NCBI GenBank assembly: GCA_947184155.2
Contig: CAMXCT020006755.1
Coordinates: 1-64,000, forward strand
Length of the DNA: 64,000 nucleotides
Reading direction: 5' to 3'
Source of the DNA: Cladocopium goreaui
Lineage: Eukaryota; Sar; Dinophyceae; Suessiales; Symbiodiniaceae
Positions 14,201-26,100 of this stretch are shown here, in pieces. The translations under genes were made by a program, and so were the position numbers. The notes under the pieces were generated by a model. It saw only the letters and a list, made by a program, of their open reading frames with translations. It ran no database searches and was not told the origin of the DNA. The stretch's first letter is position 1. Each line of letters starts with the position of its first letter.

Positions 14201-17200
14201 CTTATGATCCAAAAACATGGGGGTGACTGGGCAAAACACACTTTGAGTCGACTTTGTATACCATGTATCATCATTTGCCCAAACAAGTTGTGAAGACTTG
14301 GGGGTACCCCTCTTTTTTTATCAGCCATTGGAAGTTTGCGGCATCCCCCGATGCACCAAATCTTGCTGGATGATGATACCACTGCTGACCAACCATTCTG
14401 ATGATCTATATGGGGATGGGTCGAAATTTGGAAACCTATTCTTACCATATTTGGGGGGAATAACCATCCATTAAGTAGCTATTCTAGGGTACCTAGGAGA
14501 CCAGGGCTTTGACTCATAACCATATAAATGGAACAACCCAGGAATTGCGGAATAGCTCTGAAGCAGTGGCAGTACCCGAGGGTAGGGACAGTTCTCCAAA
14601 TCCAAACCCTCAGGGGAAGTCTCACAAATTTTGTCGGCTGCTGGATAAAAAGATTCATCAAGCACAGGGATAGACTTTACACGTGGATTAAACATCAATA
14701 GTGGTGTAATCAAATGTATATTCCACTGGAACCTCCACAAAAGCAGCCTTTTCTGGGTGACAGTACGAGTTCCACCCTCATTTTTGATAGTGGAGAAAAA
14801 GACCTTTGTTGCGTGACTTTCCTATATTTTCGACAATTTCAGTCACCATGTTTCACTGCTCCCTGTTTTGCTGACAATCGTCCCCAATGTAGCTGAAACC
14901 CCATGAGTGTTGCTGAAATATTCCCATTCCATTGGACTTCGAACTGCTTGGGATCCCAATCTTGCTCCCATCATTCCTGGGATCCCACTAATAGATTGCT
15001 TGCAAGACCTGGTTGTGACTTAGTGGTTCTTGGTGGCCAAGATTTGCCCGTCATAACCCCAACATTTGGCCCAGGACACCCAGGGTGTCCAAAGTCATCA
15101 CGCCAGGTCTCGCTGCTGCTCCGGATTCATCAGGAAACTCGTGGGGCTCCGGTTCCGCGAGGCACAGTTGGGCATGGGGCAGTTGGGCACCGTGCTGTTG
15201 TCCACCATGCCGTTGCCAATGAAGATCTTCCGGCGGACGGAGACCAATGAGACCAAACAGAAATGCCATGGAAAGTAGAAAACTTGGAGGTTTCACCAAC
15301 AGAAGCAGGGTTCAGGAGCAAACAAAATGACTGGGACTGACCTAGTGCGCCCCAGTTGCTTCCCTGCATTATCCCCGTGGTGCAACTGGGAAGCGATTTC
15401 CAGCCAAAATTGAGTCAACATGGCAGGTAGATATGAGAATCAGACTCTTGGGGAAGCTATTCGGGTTGAAGCGTGGTCTCTGGACCAAACTTGTAAAATG
15501 TTGATTCAAAATGTCAACCCAGCATGAAAACTTAGCAAGCTTTGCAACCCAACAGCAGGTTCTAGGCTTCCTGGGTTTCAGGGGTCCAGTCTCCCGCTTC
15601 GGTCTTCAGAGCCGACAAAAAATGGCGCACCACGCTGCCAGACCCAAAGATTGAAACCCAACAGTCACAGCTGCTGGGACAAACCTGGCCTGCGATGATC
15701 GAAAGTCATTTACCTAAAATTCATTCATATTCAGAAATATTCAGAAATATCGAACATCCTAAAATCATCTAAAATCTAAACCAATCATTATACACCAATA
15801 AACACCTGCACACCAATATACACCAACCATTCACCGGCCTCGCCTCCGCTGGCCTCACATCATGATGTGCCAACCAGACGGCCTCGGCGTCGCAGCGTCT
15901 TCGCTTGGGAAAGTGTGATTTTTCAGGATTTTCAGGATCTAAGGATCGGCGATTCATCGAAAAGTGGGATTTTTTTGGATGAAAGCCTCAGAAATGCTGA
16001 AATCTGACCAGGGTCAGGTCCCCTATCCAAATGTCAAAGATGGTGTATCCATTTTCGCTCAGCGATGAAGGTGAAATCCACAAGTTTCTCTCATTTTTCC
16101 TGGTGAAACCCATATGTTTTCAGCCCAACAGCTGCCGCACCTCAGAGATTCCATCGATCAAGGCATCCAGGGATTGTTGGACTCTGCCGTTGGAGGAGAA
16201 CTGGAAGAGCATGTAGGCGCTGGCACCTTGGCCCATGGATACTATGGGATAATATGAGCTATATAATATGGATAGTGGATGATAGTGGGGCATAATCATG
16301 GGATAATGGGATTATATTGGATTATGTGGGATAATGGGACAGTGGGATTCTTCATGGAATCCAGATTTTAATTACAATAGTGGGATAACAACGGAACGGA
16401 TAATTATGGGAAGATGAGTCAATGGGGAGTTCAGGAGCTTTCAAATGGAGGTACGTTAGTACCATATGTTTGGCCATATGAATGGTGGGAATATTCCCTG
16501 AAATTAAGGCCATATATATGGTAGGTAATTACCTCCAATTTAGGTTCCTGAAATGGCCATTGAATGAGTGTGCTGTTGATAAGATATGGGGTGGTTCTTG
16601 TCCCCAAGTCACCATGGTTTCAATAGCAAGTCATTGTCATCCATGACTTGGATGAATTGGGGTACCCCTATTTTAAAGGAAACCTCCATGTAGAGATAGA
16701 TAGAGATATGTAGATCTGGGTGAATTATAATGATTCACTCATCTAAATATAGGTCGTTATAATTTACCCAGATAGATGTATAGATCCATGATGTACAAAA
16801 TGAGCCCCTAAACCATGCGGAAAACCCTCAATTCATCAGGCGAATGGTGGGTTTCTGCTATCCAGGTACACATGTATCGTGTGTGTGTGTGCGTATATAT
16901 ATATATTACACATACCATAATTATATATATATACATACATATGACATATGATTATGTATATATAATATATATATATATATATATGCATGTGATTCTGTGA
17001 TTCTATGTGTGTATGTATATATATATAACATGTATGTATGATTATATTATATGGATAGTTTGTGTGATATAGTCATAAACGCAGAAACTTTGGAATCTGC
17101 ACCCATTCACCCAACTCTTCAGAGTGGTGCTTCTGCCGCTGATCTCTCTTTGAGAATAGTGTATCTCGGAGCAAGAGCTCAACGCTACAGCCATTTTCAT

Positions 17201-20200
17201 GAAATCTCAGAGCAAACGCATAAGGGAACATTTAAAGAAAACTCCATGAACCCCCCCCCTTATTTATGGCACTGGAAATTTACTAGAAATCCCTTCCCTG
17301 GGGATCCGTACCAGCTGGACCATGATGCCTTGGATCTGAGTCAAGCAGGCAACTGGGCGCTGAAAAAAATGCTGGAGATCCACCGGCAAATCAATGAAGT
17401 GGCAATCTGAAATCAACACCCCAAATGAAAACATCGGTGTTTCCGATGCTTCCGATGCGGTGAACCCGAGAGTCCTTTTTCGCATGAAATGGTAGCTTCT
17501 TCGGATGGCCAATGTCCAAGAGTCCAGTATGCGCTGCTTCCCAAGTGGACCAACGCGCGGGAATGGCTCAAAGTTACCTACCACCCAAAATGTAAGGCTC
17601 CATACTAAAAGCGACAAATGTATTATACAAATGTACTGTATATGAATTTACATGGGTCCATGGACACCCCGCTTTTGACATAGCAAATTTCATGTTTTTT
17701 CGGCCACACTGAAGCTTCAAATATGAAGACTTCGCAGCCAAGATGCGTATGGCTCCCAGCAATGATCAGATTGTTCCGGCTGTAGTATCGGCCTGTGGCA
17801 TCCAGATTCTCATCGATGCTGGGGCGGTGTGGGGGATAATTACCCGGCCTGGTAAACGTACAAAAAACTGATGGGAAAATCACCATTTTTGATGGGTAGA
17901 TCAACTGTAAATGGCAATTTTCAGTAGCTATGTGAGTTTACCAGAGGGTAGGGGTCCCCAGATCCATCAGCTTCAGGGCTCAAGTTCTTTCAATCTGTCA
18001 ATACTCGAGAACCACTCGACAGCTGCTGGACCTCGCTGTGTCCCTGGTTGTTTGATGCCCCATTGGTTATTTCACAGGTGTTTTACAAAACAATAAGCTT
18101 CGGTGATATCCCCAACAGCCGCAACGTTTTATTTTTACAAATCTTTTTGAAGCGTGCTGCGAAGCCAAGTGCTGGAAACACATCAACTGGGTTTCCGTGA
18201 ATTAAATGGCCGCAAATCCTGTTGACCTGGCTCCGCACCAAAGCCTCCCAGACCTTCTCCGGAACCTTCTCCGGAACCCTGTTGAACCTGACCTGGCTCT
18301 GCACCAAAGGTTCGCCAGAACCTTCTCCGGAACCTTCCTGACCTGGCTCTGCACCAAAGCCTCCCGGACCTTCTCCTGGAACCTTCTCCGGAACCCTGTT
18401 GAACCTGACTTGGCTTTGCACCAAGGCTTCCTGGAACCTTCCCCGGAACCTCCGGAACCCTGTTGAACCTGACCTGGCTCTGCACCAAAGCCTCCCAGAC
18501 ATCTTCTGCGGAACCTTCTCCGGAACCCTGTTGAACCTGACCTGGCTCTGCACCAAAGCCTCCCAGACATCTTCTGCGGAACCTTCTCCGGAACCCTGTT
18601 GAACGTGACCTGTCTCTGCACCAAAGCCTCCCAGACCTTCTCCGGAACCTTCGGAACCTTCTCCGGAACCTGGTTGAACCTGACCCGGCGCCTGCACCAG
18701 TGCACACCGGAGCTATTCTGAGCTGAAGACCCCATTAGCTTACGCTGTTGAGGAAAAAGAATAGGAATGGGATTCAAAGTGGGTATGTCTCGCTCGTTTC
18801 ATGCTCGTACCCTGTTTCATATTGATCCTGGTTTGCAAAGAATGATCTGAATTTCTGGTTCCGTGGCTCTGAGACTTTTCTTCTTCCCATTGGGTTATCC
18901 CATTTCCAACTGGGTTTCAACCATGTGAAGCGGTTTAAAGATCTGCCTCTGCTCAGCCCCAGTCGTGTAGCTTAGATACCGAGTCTACCGAGTCTTGGTT
19001 TCCTCAGGTCCAAGCTGACCTTTTTTCAAGATCCCTGTTGGATGGATCTTTGGGAACTGGGGGTCAAAACCTACCATATGACTGGTGTATTCACATCCAG
19101 CTGACTGGAAACCACCCGTGGCCCGGAACGCCATGGCCGGATCCTCACCTTGGAACCAGGCATGCAACTTCTCATGCACCCCTTGGATTACCGCTTCAGT
19201 GGCGGCCCAGGTATCCACGTTCACCTCGGGTGGCTGAGGCCTCTGGTAACTTAAAACAGCTATTGAAAATCAGCAGTTTTTTACATTTTTACTGGGAAAA
19301 TATGGGTAAAGCATAGATAAAAGATAGATAAATGGCCATGTTCCATTTTCCATAGCTATGTTAAATTTCCAGAGGGTATAACTCAAAAAGTGGTTGCTAG
19401 TTGTAACCACTATATGATCCTGGTTCAGAAATATCCATTCGGTGGGAGCAGATCGTTCTGGCCGGGCACGAGGTGTGATCCCAGTCATCGGAAGATCGGT
19501 CGGCCGCTGCTTTCGGAGCCGGTCGCAGCGATTGGTCGCGAATGGTCCAATCTTTGCGTTAGAAACCACCCGAGTAGCGAATCTGGATCTGCTGTCCATA
19601 TCCCACAGAGAATTGCAACAAGTCACAAACTCAGCCAACCTTGTCACCTATCTCGCCGAGAAGCAAAGGCCATGCGATCGCGGCTGGAAGGATCTACAAA
19701 CACAAAGGCCCGCGCATAAAGGCCTTGGGAAGTTCGAACGGCGAGGTCGAAAGAGAAAAGTTGGGTAAACCAATGTGCTCACCTTGGAATGATAAGAATG
19801 GGGATGTTTGATGCTGCTAGCCAAATACATAAATACATATAGGGACAATTGGGAAGAAATCGGTCCAGGCCGGTACCAGGTACGCCATAGACATGAGCAT
19901 TCACCACCGAGAGTGTCTCTCCAAAATCGGGGGGTTGCCGTTCAAAAGGACATCTCCAAATAGAAAAACCAATGGCTGTTCCAGTGCCAGGTGACAACGG
20001 TGTATCACCCAACATCCCCAACACTGGGTGATGAGGCGGGAAGCAACCAAGATCAGTGGGGCTGTAGGCCTATTGGTAACAAGGGCCTATATGCTCCATG
20101 GTTGATGGAGTAAAAGTCCTATGAATAGATATATATATATATGGAGATGTTGAGTAATAACATCTATAAATGAATATAAATGGATATAAATGGAGATGTT

Positions 20201-21111
20201 GAGTAATAACACCTACAAATGAATATAAATGGATATAAATGGAGATGTTGAGTAATAACATCTACAAATGAATATAAATGGATATATATGGAGATGTTGA
20301 GTAATAACATCTACAAATGAATATAAATGGATATAAATGGAGATGTTGAGTAATAACATCTACAAATGAATATAAATGGATATAAATGGAGATGTTGAGT
20401 AATAACATCTATAAATGAATATAAATGGATATAAATGGAGATGTTGAGTAATAACATCTATAAATGAATATAAATGGATATAAATGGAGATGTTGAGTAA
20501 GAACATCTATAAATGAATATAAATGGATATGAATGGAGATAAATGGAGATAAATGGATATAAATGGATATAAATGGATACAATATAAACACTATTTGATT
20601 GGAGGAAGTGCCAATAGCATCACCGAAAACGGGCGTGAGCCTGGCAGTCATCGATCGATCTTCCACTGAATGCTGAATGGGTTGAATGGGGTGCTGTCAG
20701 GAGACCCTCATATCCAATGATGGAAAATGATGGAAAATGATGGAAATGATGGCGGTTTCTACTGCAACTGTTATAACTGTTACCTTTACGCTAAGCCAAC
20801 CAGCAGGTGGATGCGTGGAAGATCGCAAACGGGCCAAGTGGCGCATGTGGATACCAGCGGTCTTGTGATTGTTGTCAGCGTAGCCCATCATGACCTCGCA
20901 GCTGTCAATCAGCTCGGCTGAGCCAGGAACAATGCAAGGGAACAGGATGGGTGCCGCAGTTCTTTTGCACATGTTCCAAGATACCGTAGGTACCTTGAAA
21001 AGAGTTATCTTGCGGACCAACCTGCCACCATTCAGCCATCCCGCTGTCGTCCAAGACACCACCTCTGCTGCAGGCCCTGTGCAGTCTGCAATGCCCACTC
21101 CCACATGCCAC
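5805..21111 (-). CDS. Neutral (alkaline) ceramidase, ASAH2-like, 19 exons; N-terminal start and C-terminal third not found
   Basis: Neutral ceramidases hydrolyse ceramide to sphingosine and fatty acid. Exons: 21063-21111, 20843-20894, 19648-19723, 19149-19240, 17739-17792, 16141-16226, 15844-15882, 15104-15226, 13771-13903, 13144-13197, 12438-12470, 11887-11933, 11442-11483, 10851-10919, 9715-9777, 9047-9166, 7840-7872, 6052-6134, 5805-5854; about 432 codons, every junction in phase. Family blocks appear in order: VGVGIADCTGPAAE, MMGYADNN, GIHMRLYARAFVFVD, NNLIIAGSHTHLG, QQSLDALIDGISE, SRNRSPTSFLMNPEQ, LNWFAVHPTSM, LISGDNKGYAAYAFE, KGPFVAGFAQGDISPNTRG, KNELCLGQGPG, SMKIIGERQ, LGSSFAAGTTDGPSG. 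The serine of DISPN is the family nucleophile; the His of GIHMR and HTHLG match zinc ligands. Eight of 19 donors are GC, the rest GT. I could not find the conserved C-terminal region (metal-binding Glu/Tyr, Ig-like domain) or the leader exon. Confidence 0.87.
6820..7815. repeat. Higher-order tandem repeat, alternating A/B units of 137-174 bp
   Basis: Six units start at 6901, 7044, 7218, 7373, 7510 and 7663 (CTGTATGTATAAAACAGG). They alternate between an A type (CACTTGAAAAGTG core) and a B type (CTTTTCGGTG core, GTGCAGTTCTACAGG). Each contains 2-4 copies of the decamer GATTAACCAT. It lies in the intron between the last two long ceramidase blocks. Confidence 0.9.
7920..8275. repeat. GATA/GACA microsatellite
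   Basis: About 350 bp of AGATAG and AGAGATAG units, ending in pure GACA and then GATA. It lies in a ceramidase intron. Confidence 0.95.
8310..8515. repeat. CATTA pentanucleotide tract followed by TA/TG-rich tract
   Basis: ACATTACATTACAGT-type units (8310-8385) run into TATATG/TACATA repeats up to 8515. Ceramidase intron. Confidence 0.85.
10080..10790. repeat. TATATAGTATTGTATAAA tandem array and TTATA pentanucleotide array
   Basis: About 12 irregular copies of a 20-30 bp unit (ATATATAGTATTGTATAAA) at 10080-10420 are followed by a TATTA/TATAT array to about 10790. Ceramidase intron; open frames here are artefacts. Confidence 0.9.
11325..11375. mobile_element. Possible end fragment of a family A MITE
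   Basis: Contains GGTTTTCCCATTGCCATG followed by TTTGATTACCAGAGG, matching the right end of the family A elements. No left end is recognisable. Confidence 0.35.
13926..14041. mobile_element. MITE-like element, family A
   Basis: About 115 bp. The left end is GGCCTGGTCAACGTTAACAA and the right end CTATGCTAAATTACCAGAGG, with an ATGGGTCAATCAACTATAAA middle like the copy at 17.85 kb. It lies 22 bp upstream (in transcript direction) of the AG acceptor of ceramidase exon 13771-13903. Confidence 0.6.
16416..16565. mobile_element. MITE-like element, family B
   Basis: About 150 bp with imperfect inverted ends of about 55 bp. The left end begins TCAATGGGGAGTTCAGGAG. The right end, reverse-complemented, begins TCAATGGCCATTTCAGGAAC. 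Both run into a GTACC(ATATG)/GGCC core. A relative lies at 52930-53085. Confidence 0.6.
16860..17060. repeat. TG/TA microsatellites
   Basis: GTGTGTGTGTGCG followed by long TA and TATG/TACA tracts. Ceramidase intron. Confidence 0.85.
17845..17950. mobile_element. MITE-like element, family A
   Basis: About 105 bp bounded by GGCCTGGTAAACGTACAAAA and AGCTATGTGAGTTTACCAGA. It lies about 55 bp from the acceptor of ceramidase exon 17739-17792. In either orientation its ends supply a GTAAAC donor and a TTTACCAG acceptor. Confidence 0.65.
18225..18690. repeat. Minisatellite of about 66 bp units, open in several frames
   Basis: About seven diverged units combine TTCTCCGGAACC dodecamers with GACCTGGCTCTGCACCAAAG blocks. 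The unit length is a multiple of three and lacks stops, so three overlapping minus-strand frames of 174-204 codons stay open. It sits in the intron between ceramidase exons 19149-19240 and 17739-17792. Confidence 0.85.
19241..19375. mobile_element. MITE-like element, family A, supplying a splice acceptor
   Basis: About 135 bp. The left end is CCTCTGGTAACTTAAAACAG and the right end ATAGCTATGTTAAATTTCCA plus GAGGG. On the minus strand its left end forms the acceptor TTACCAGAG|G used by ceramidase exon 19149-19240, by phase and by family alignment. Confidence 0.65.
20143..20580. repeat. 49-bp tandem repeat, eight copies plus degenerate tail
   Basis: Units start at 20143, 20192, 20241 and so on every 49 bp (GGAGATGTTGAGTAATAACA...). 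They decay after 20486 into GGAGATAAATGGATATAAAT. Ceramidase intron. Confidence 0.95.
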
Positions 21112-23121
21112 CTTGGATCACAGCGGCTCACATCGAAATCCAAGGCACTCCATTTGGAAATGGACACCACATAACACCAATTTGGTCATATTCTCCCTGC
21201 TAAAAAATAAAACTCTTACATCCCCCCTAGATTGGCAGAGCAAGTCTTGTGGGTTTTCGGCGTGGGTCAAAACCCCGGCATCTGCAGTGACGGGTCCGTT
21301 GGGTCCCGTGCGGGGCATCAACGAGCTCCGACAATGCTTTGACACACGCGAAGCCCAACCTTGAGCGAACTCAAAACAGGGTTTGCAAGAACGTTAGTCC
21401 AGCACAACAATGAAATATATACAATATACAATTTATGTGTATATATATATGTATGTATTGAATCAATACGGTTGCCACAGGTAAAGGTAATTCAATTTAA
21501 ATAGCCATAAAGCCGATTACAATTGGTTCCTCACAGGCCACAGCTCTAGTTGGAAAGCTGGGGGTCTGGCAAAAGCAGCACGGTTTTCACCATCATCTTG
21601 CCTCCCCAAAAAAAGTGGCAGCAGAACGCAACCAATTTCGATCATCTCAAGAACTGGAGCAAGAACGCTACATGCTCCTATGCAACATTCAGGAGATTAC
21701 AACAGCTTCAGACTGATTATTGTGTTCTCTATGTTTCTTGGATATGTGTTGGAGGTGGAGTGACTTTGTTGCATAAACATGGAGTGACCTGGCTTTGTTT
21801 TAAAATACACAATTTCTGATTCCATGGTTCCTCATCCCCATGAAAGTGAGGTGATTTTTCTGCTAGTGATCCGTTTTGGTTCATCATTTTCTCTCTGATT
21901 TCACCATAAATTTGTCCCCTATAAGCCTGGCCACCAGCCTGGCAACCAAAGAATCATGATTTGCTACTCAAAATGCTACCCATTTGCGAATCAAACAGAC
22001 CAGGGCTCGGCATCCATTCCAGACCGCAGTTCGGAACCTCCGAGACCGGTGCTGGACGCAATGGGACCCCCTCTTCACTGAGCCATCGCATGCGGGGCCA
22101 AGTTCCAAGTGGTTTCAACAGGTTTCAACAGGTGGTTGAAGTCACCCTGTGGGTCTTGAGGTGCCAAACACCTCACAACTGCTGGTGTAATCACTCCGGC
22201 GAAGATATGCAGTGATCATTTACGAAAACTTTAGGGAAGATCTCAGTGGCGGATCTGGCCACATCTTTGGGAACTCTCAAACCATGTCCTGAGCCGGAGG
22301 TAACATCCCGTTTTGCTCAACTGGAGGGTCCTTCTATTAGCTACCTCTAACAAATCCGTCAAAGGATCAATTCCCTCCGGATTCAGAACAGTGGCATGTC
22401 TTCTCAATTTTCGGGGTTCATGGTACACACTATGCCCCTGAAAATTTCGCAGACGTGATCGCATGTAGAGAAGAAATACCTGCCAAGGCATTCTAGTTCC
22501 AATGAAAAACAAGACTTCATCCATCCATCCACATCCTTGGTTTGTGGTGTGAAAGCAGTTGTCATGTTCAACCGTTCCAAGACTTCCAAGAACTCAAATC
22601 ACGCTACACTTCAGGATCTACACAACCCGATCATTGGCAAGTCAACCAAAGAAATTCACCTCCAACTGAGAAGGACAAAACAAAATCCAGCCATTGCTTG
22701 CACTTTGTTCCGAAAAAGACTTCAGATATGTTTCATGATCTTCCCACCTTCCATGACATTTGGCAAACGAGGTGCCCCTATTCCAAGTTGGATTATCATA
22801 ATTTGTCTCATTCAAGTGGCAATTTTGGGGTTATACCCCATCATTGAACAAAACCAATAAAACATATTCTTGGTGAAATAATGTGAAATATTCCATTCTA
22901 TCCATAGAATATGCCAAATGTTTGTCCAAAAATATAGCATCATTTCTGGGCAAACCTCTAATATATATATATACATACATACATACATTACATTACATTA
23001 CATTACATTACATTACATTACATTACATTACATTACATTACATACATACATATGTATATATATATAGACAAACCATGACTTGAACACCTGGTTGCTTTCA
23101 AAAGATGTTCCACGGAATTTC
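21112..23121. other. Intergenic stretch, presumed to hold the 5' end of the ceramidase gene
   Basis: This lies between the stop of the Ala/Pro-rich gene (23122) and the first confident ceramidase exon. Weak minus-strand coding-like segments occur at about 21225-21345 and 22250-22520, but neither gives a phase-2 end leading into exon 21063-21111. A (CATTA)n tract lies at 22975-23055. I could not define the ceramidase leader exon. Confidence 0.5.
22975..23055. repeat. (CATTA)n pentanucleotide flanked by (CATA)n
   Basis: About eleven CATTA units between CATACATACATA tracts. Confidence 0.95.
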
Positions 23122-26100
23122 CTAAAAGTTCTCCTCCGCCAGCGCCAACACAGCCTTCAACTTGCCACGGTCGATGGCGTAGCTGAGCGCCTACATGGGA
23201 AAAAACATGGGAAAATCCACAAACTCAATGGAGGTTTAATGGTTTGTAATTGGAACAAAAAACAAAAGAAATGGGAAAATCATGGGCCTAAATGGGAAAT
23301 GGAAAATCATCTATAAATAGGAGAATAAATCAAACTTTTTTTTAATGGACTATTCCAGCGCGCCATGTTCGATAACACCAGAAGCTTTTTGTTTGAAAAT
23401 GGATGCGGACTACTAGATTTCGGGGTTCGCCAAGTTCCATGTTTGGTTATTAAAATCCAATTTTTTATTGGTTAAACTGTTGAAACCCAATTTTTGAAGT
23501 AGTTGAACCTTGACAAATATATATATATATACACATAATTTGAAAAGGATTCAACCAGGAAAAAATTTGGGGGATTGAACACGCCAGCTTGGGGGGATTG
23601 AACTCACTGATCAAACCAGCCTTTTTACTGCGCGTGTAAACCCGCCACGCAGACGTGTTAAGCCTGTCTTCCCAAAGTCACAAAGTGAAACTATGGCGTG
23701 GTATGTGGCCTTGGGTCAAAATTGCAGAACTCCTGTGAAAAGCAGACCCGGTGACCCGGGTACCCTGTGATAAAACGTACGTATCCACATGGGTAGATTA
23801 GGACCTGCACCCAAGGCGGCAAACCTCGTAAACCATACGCCAGCTACACATGTTTACCGTTTAGGGCGTATTAAAGCACTAAAAAATGGAGGGGTTCATA
23901 TTTTTTTGTTGGTTCAATACCCACAATATTTCCCATAGATGTGATTCTGAAAGGTTGGTTAGATGGGCATCCCAATCTATATTAGCTTTTGCTGTTGAAA
24001 TCCCCATATTTTTTGTTACTTGAAAGGATTAAAACTTCAAACATCCCAATAATGTGTGGGTGCAAAGTATCAAACTTCAAAAAGAAACAAAAAATACATG
24101 GGAGTTTCCATAAATGGGGGAACCGCCAAATGGATGGGTTTTTGCTTTGCAACATAACATGGATGACTGGGAACACCCAGAATCAGAAACCCAGAATCTC
24201 CCACCTGCATCAGCATGCCGTCTCCAAGCCGCAATCGGAGGTCCTGCATAGCTATCACGTCAGTTCCAAGATCTTTTTGGGGATACATAGTTTATAGATG
24301 TAAACATTCGGCTTGCTACTGAAGGCAAAAATATGTTGTGTTTTTTTTTTCGATTTTTTTGGTTGGATAGGTGCTACCGTTTCTACTCAAAAAAGATGTT
24401 TCCGGCACCTCTGCCTCGAACGGCCCCAAGAGACCTGCAAAATCCGGCGAGGTTCCATCGGTTCCATCAACCTATCCCCAATAGATGGGAAAATCATGGG
24501 AAAAGATGGAAAAAATTGGAAAATCATGGGAAAATCCACCATAGATCAAGGTTTGGTTCGCTGGGAACATCATTGAACTGTTAGTGGTGGATCCAGGAAG
24601 CCATGTTTGAGGACACTGGAGGGTATCTCCAAAGGAATGTATTTGCCAGAATGGATGGAATTGATGGCTGGATGACTAGATGGATTATTTGAATTATGTC
24701 AATTATGTCATGTTATCCCAAGATGGTTTGCTTGGAAGATGATTGGATGATATTTGGATGCTAATCTTCCTATTGCACCTAGCTATTTGGGATGATTTAT
24801 AGTCCTGTAGTCATGAAATCTCATGAAATCTCACTTCGAATAGGAAAATGATGTTCACTTCAGGGTGATGTGCCATTGGTGAGACTTGCAGCAGAAATCT
24901 GGCTGGAAATCACAAACAATCCATCTCAGCTACTAGATGTCAAGACCATCCACTCCAAAGTCTTCAACTTTCTTCCTGGCACAACTGCAAGTTTTGCTCA
25001 TTTCAATGACTTGATATCAGAAAACAATGTCTGAAAAAGCTTGTCCAAGAAGACCTTGCCGCCATGGCAAATGCTGTTTTCCCCTCCACACACTCCTATC
25101 GCTTCTAGCCATTTGGTCCACTTAAAATCCCGTCGACCATTACATTTGAAGGTTTTTCTTCCTTCATTTCTCACATTTGTTGTAGCCTCACATTCCATAA
25201 CTTATAGCAACCCCGAAAAAAACGAAGAAAACTCAAAACCCACTATAGAAAAGTCGAATTCTACATAAATCATGAGAAAATGATACGGTTCTCTATCTTC
25301 TTGGGTGGTTACATATACCCAACCATCCAGGAGGTCCAGTGACCAACTGCCAACTGCACCTTCATCCACTTTCTGCATCATCTCGCTAGTGGCCTGGCCC
25401 CCAAAACCCGGAGACTGGAGAACCCAACCATCCCAACCAGTTGACTCTTAGATCTCTTAGTTAGCCAATTTTTTTGGAGTTCTTTTTGAGACTTGGCAAA
25501 CTTGGCAAACTTGGCAAACTTGGCAAACTTGGTCCTGGTTAGCCCAAGAATCCAAAAATCTGCAGAAACCACCCGCATCCCGCCGGCGCTGGTGCTACTG
25601 CAGGCGGCGCCGCGGGGGGCGCGGAGGGTGCAGAGGCAGTGGCAGATTCACCCAACCTGGGAAGGAGGGTGGTGAATGATGACCTTCACTGGGAGGCATC
25701 TGACCAGAAAAACCACACCATCTATCGGGATATGGGATAATCCTTGAAAAAAATGTGCCTATTCTTGTGGACCAGCTGGGATTTTCATCTTAAAACATCT
25801 CCGCAAATGAGGAGTTCACCCACGGCCCAGGCCGCCCTGCACTTCCAAAGCAGCTGACACCTGCACAATAGACTTGCCCAGTTCGATAGAAAAGTGGTGT
25901 CAAGTCAAGGCTAGATTTAGATACTCTGCATTTTGTTTTTGCTGGTTAGGATCATAGTTATATACATTTACATATACATATACATCTACATATACATATA
26001 CATATACACATACATATACACATATACACATATACACATATACACATATACACATATACACATATACACATATACACATATACACATATACATATACATA

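Noticed and set aside
14471..14740. 89-codon minus ORF as a ceramidase exon
   Set aside because: Exons 15104-15226 and 13771-13903 join in phase without it and it matches no ceramidase block.
17849..17941. Family A MITE as an exact 93-bp intron of the ceramidase gene
   Set aside because: Flanking frames could be joined across it, but the alternative acceptor CACAG|GC at 17792 and donor CCAAG|GTGAGG at 19149 give a perfect family alignment, placing the MITE inside a longer intron.
18083..18777. Three overlapping minus-strand ORFs of 174-204 codons
   Set aside because: They follow from a stop-free 66-bp minisatellite inside a ceramidase intron.
19442..19768. 108-codon plus-strand ORF with good composition
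   Set aside because: The minus strand here carries ceramidase exon 19648-19723 (ARAFVFVD), in phase with both neighbours.
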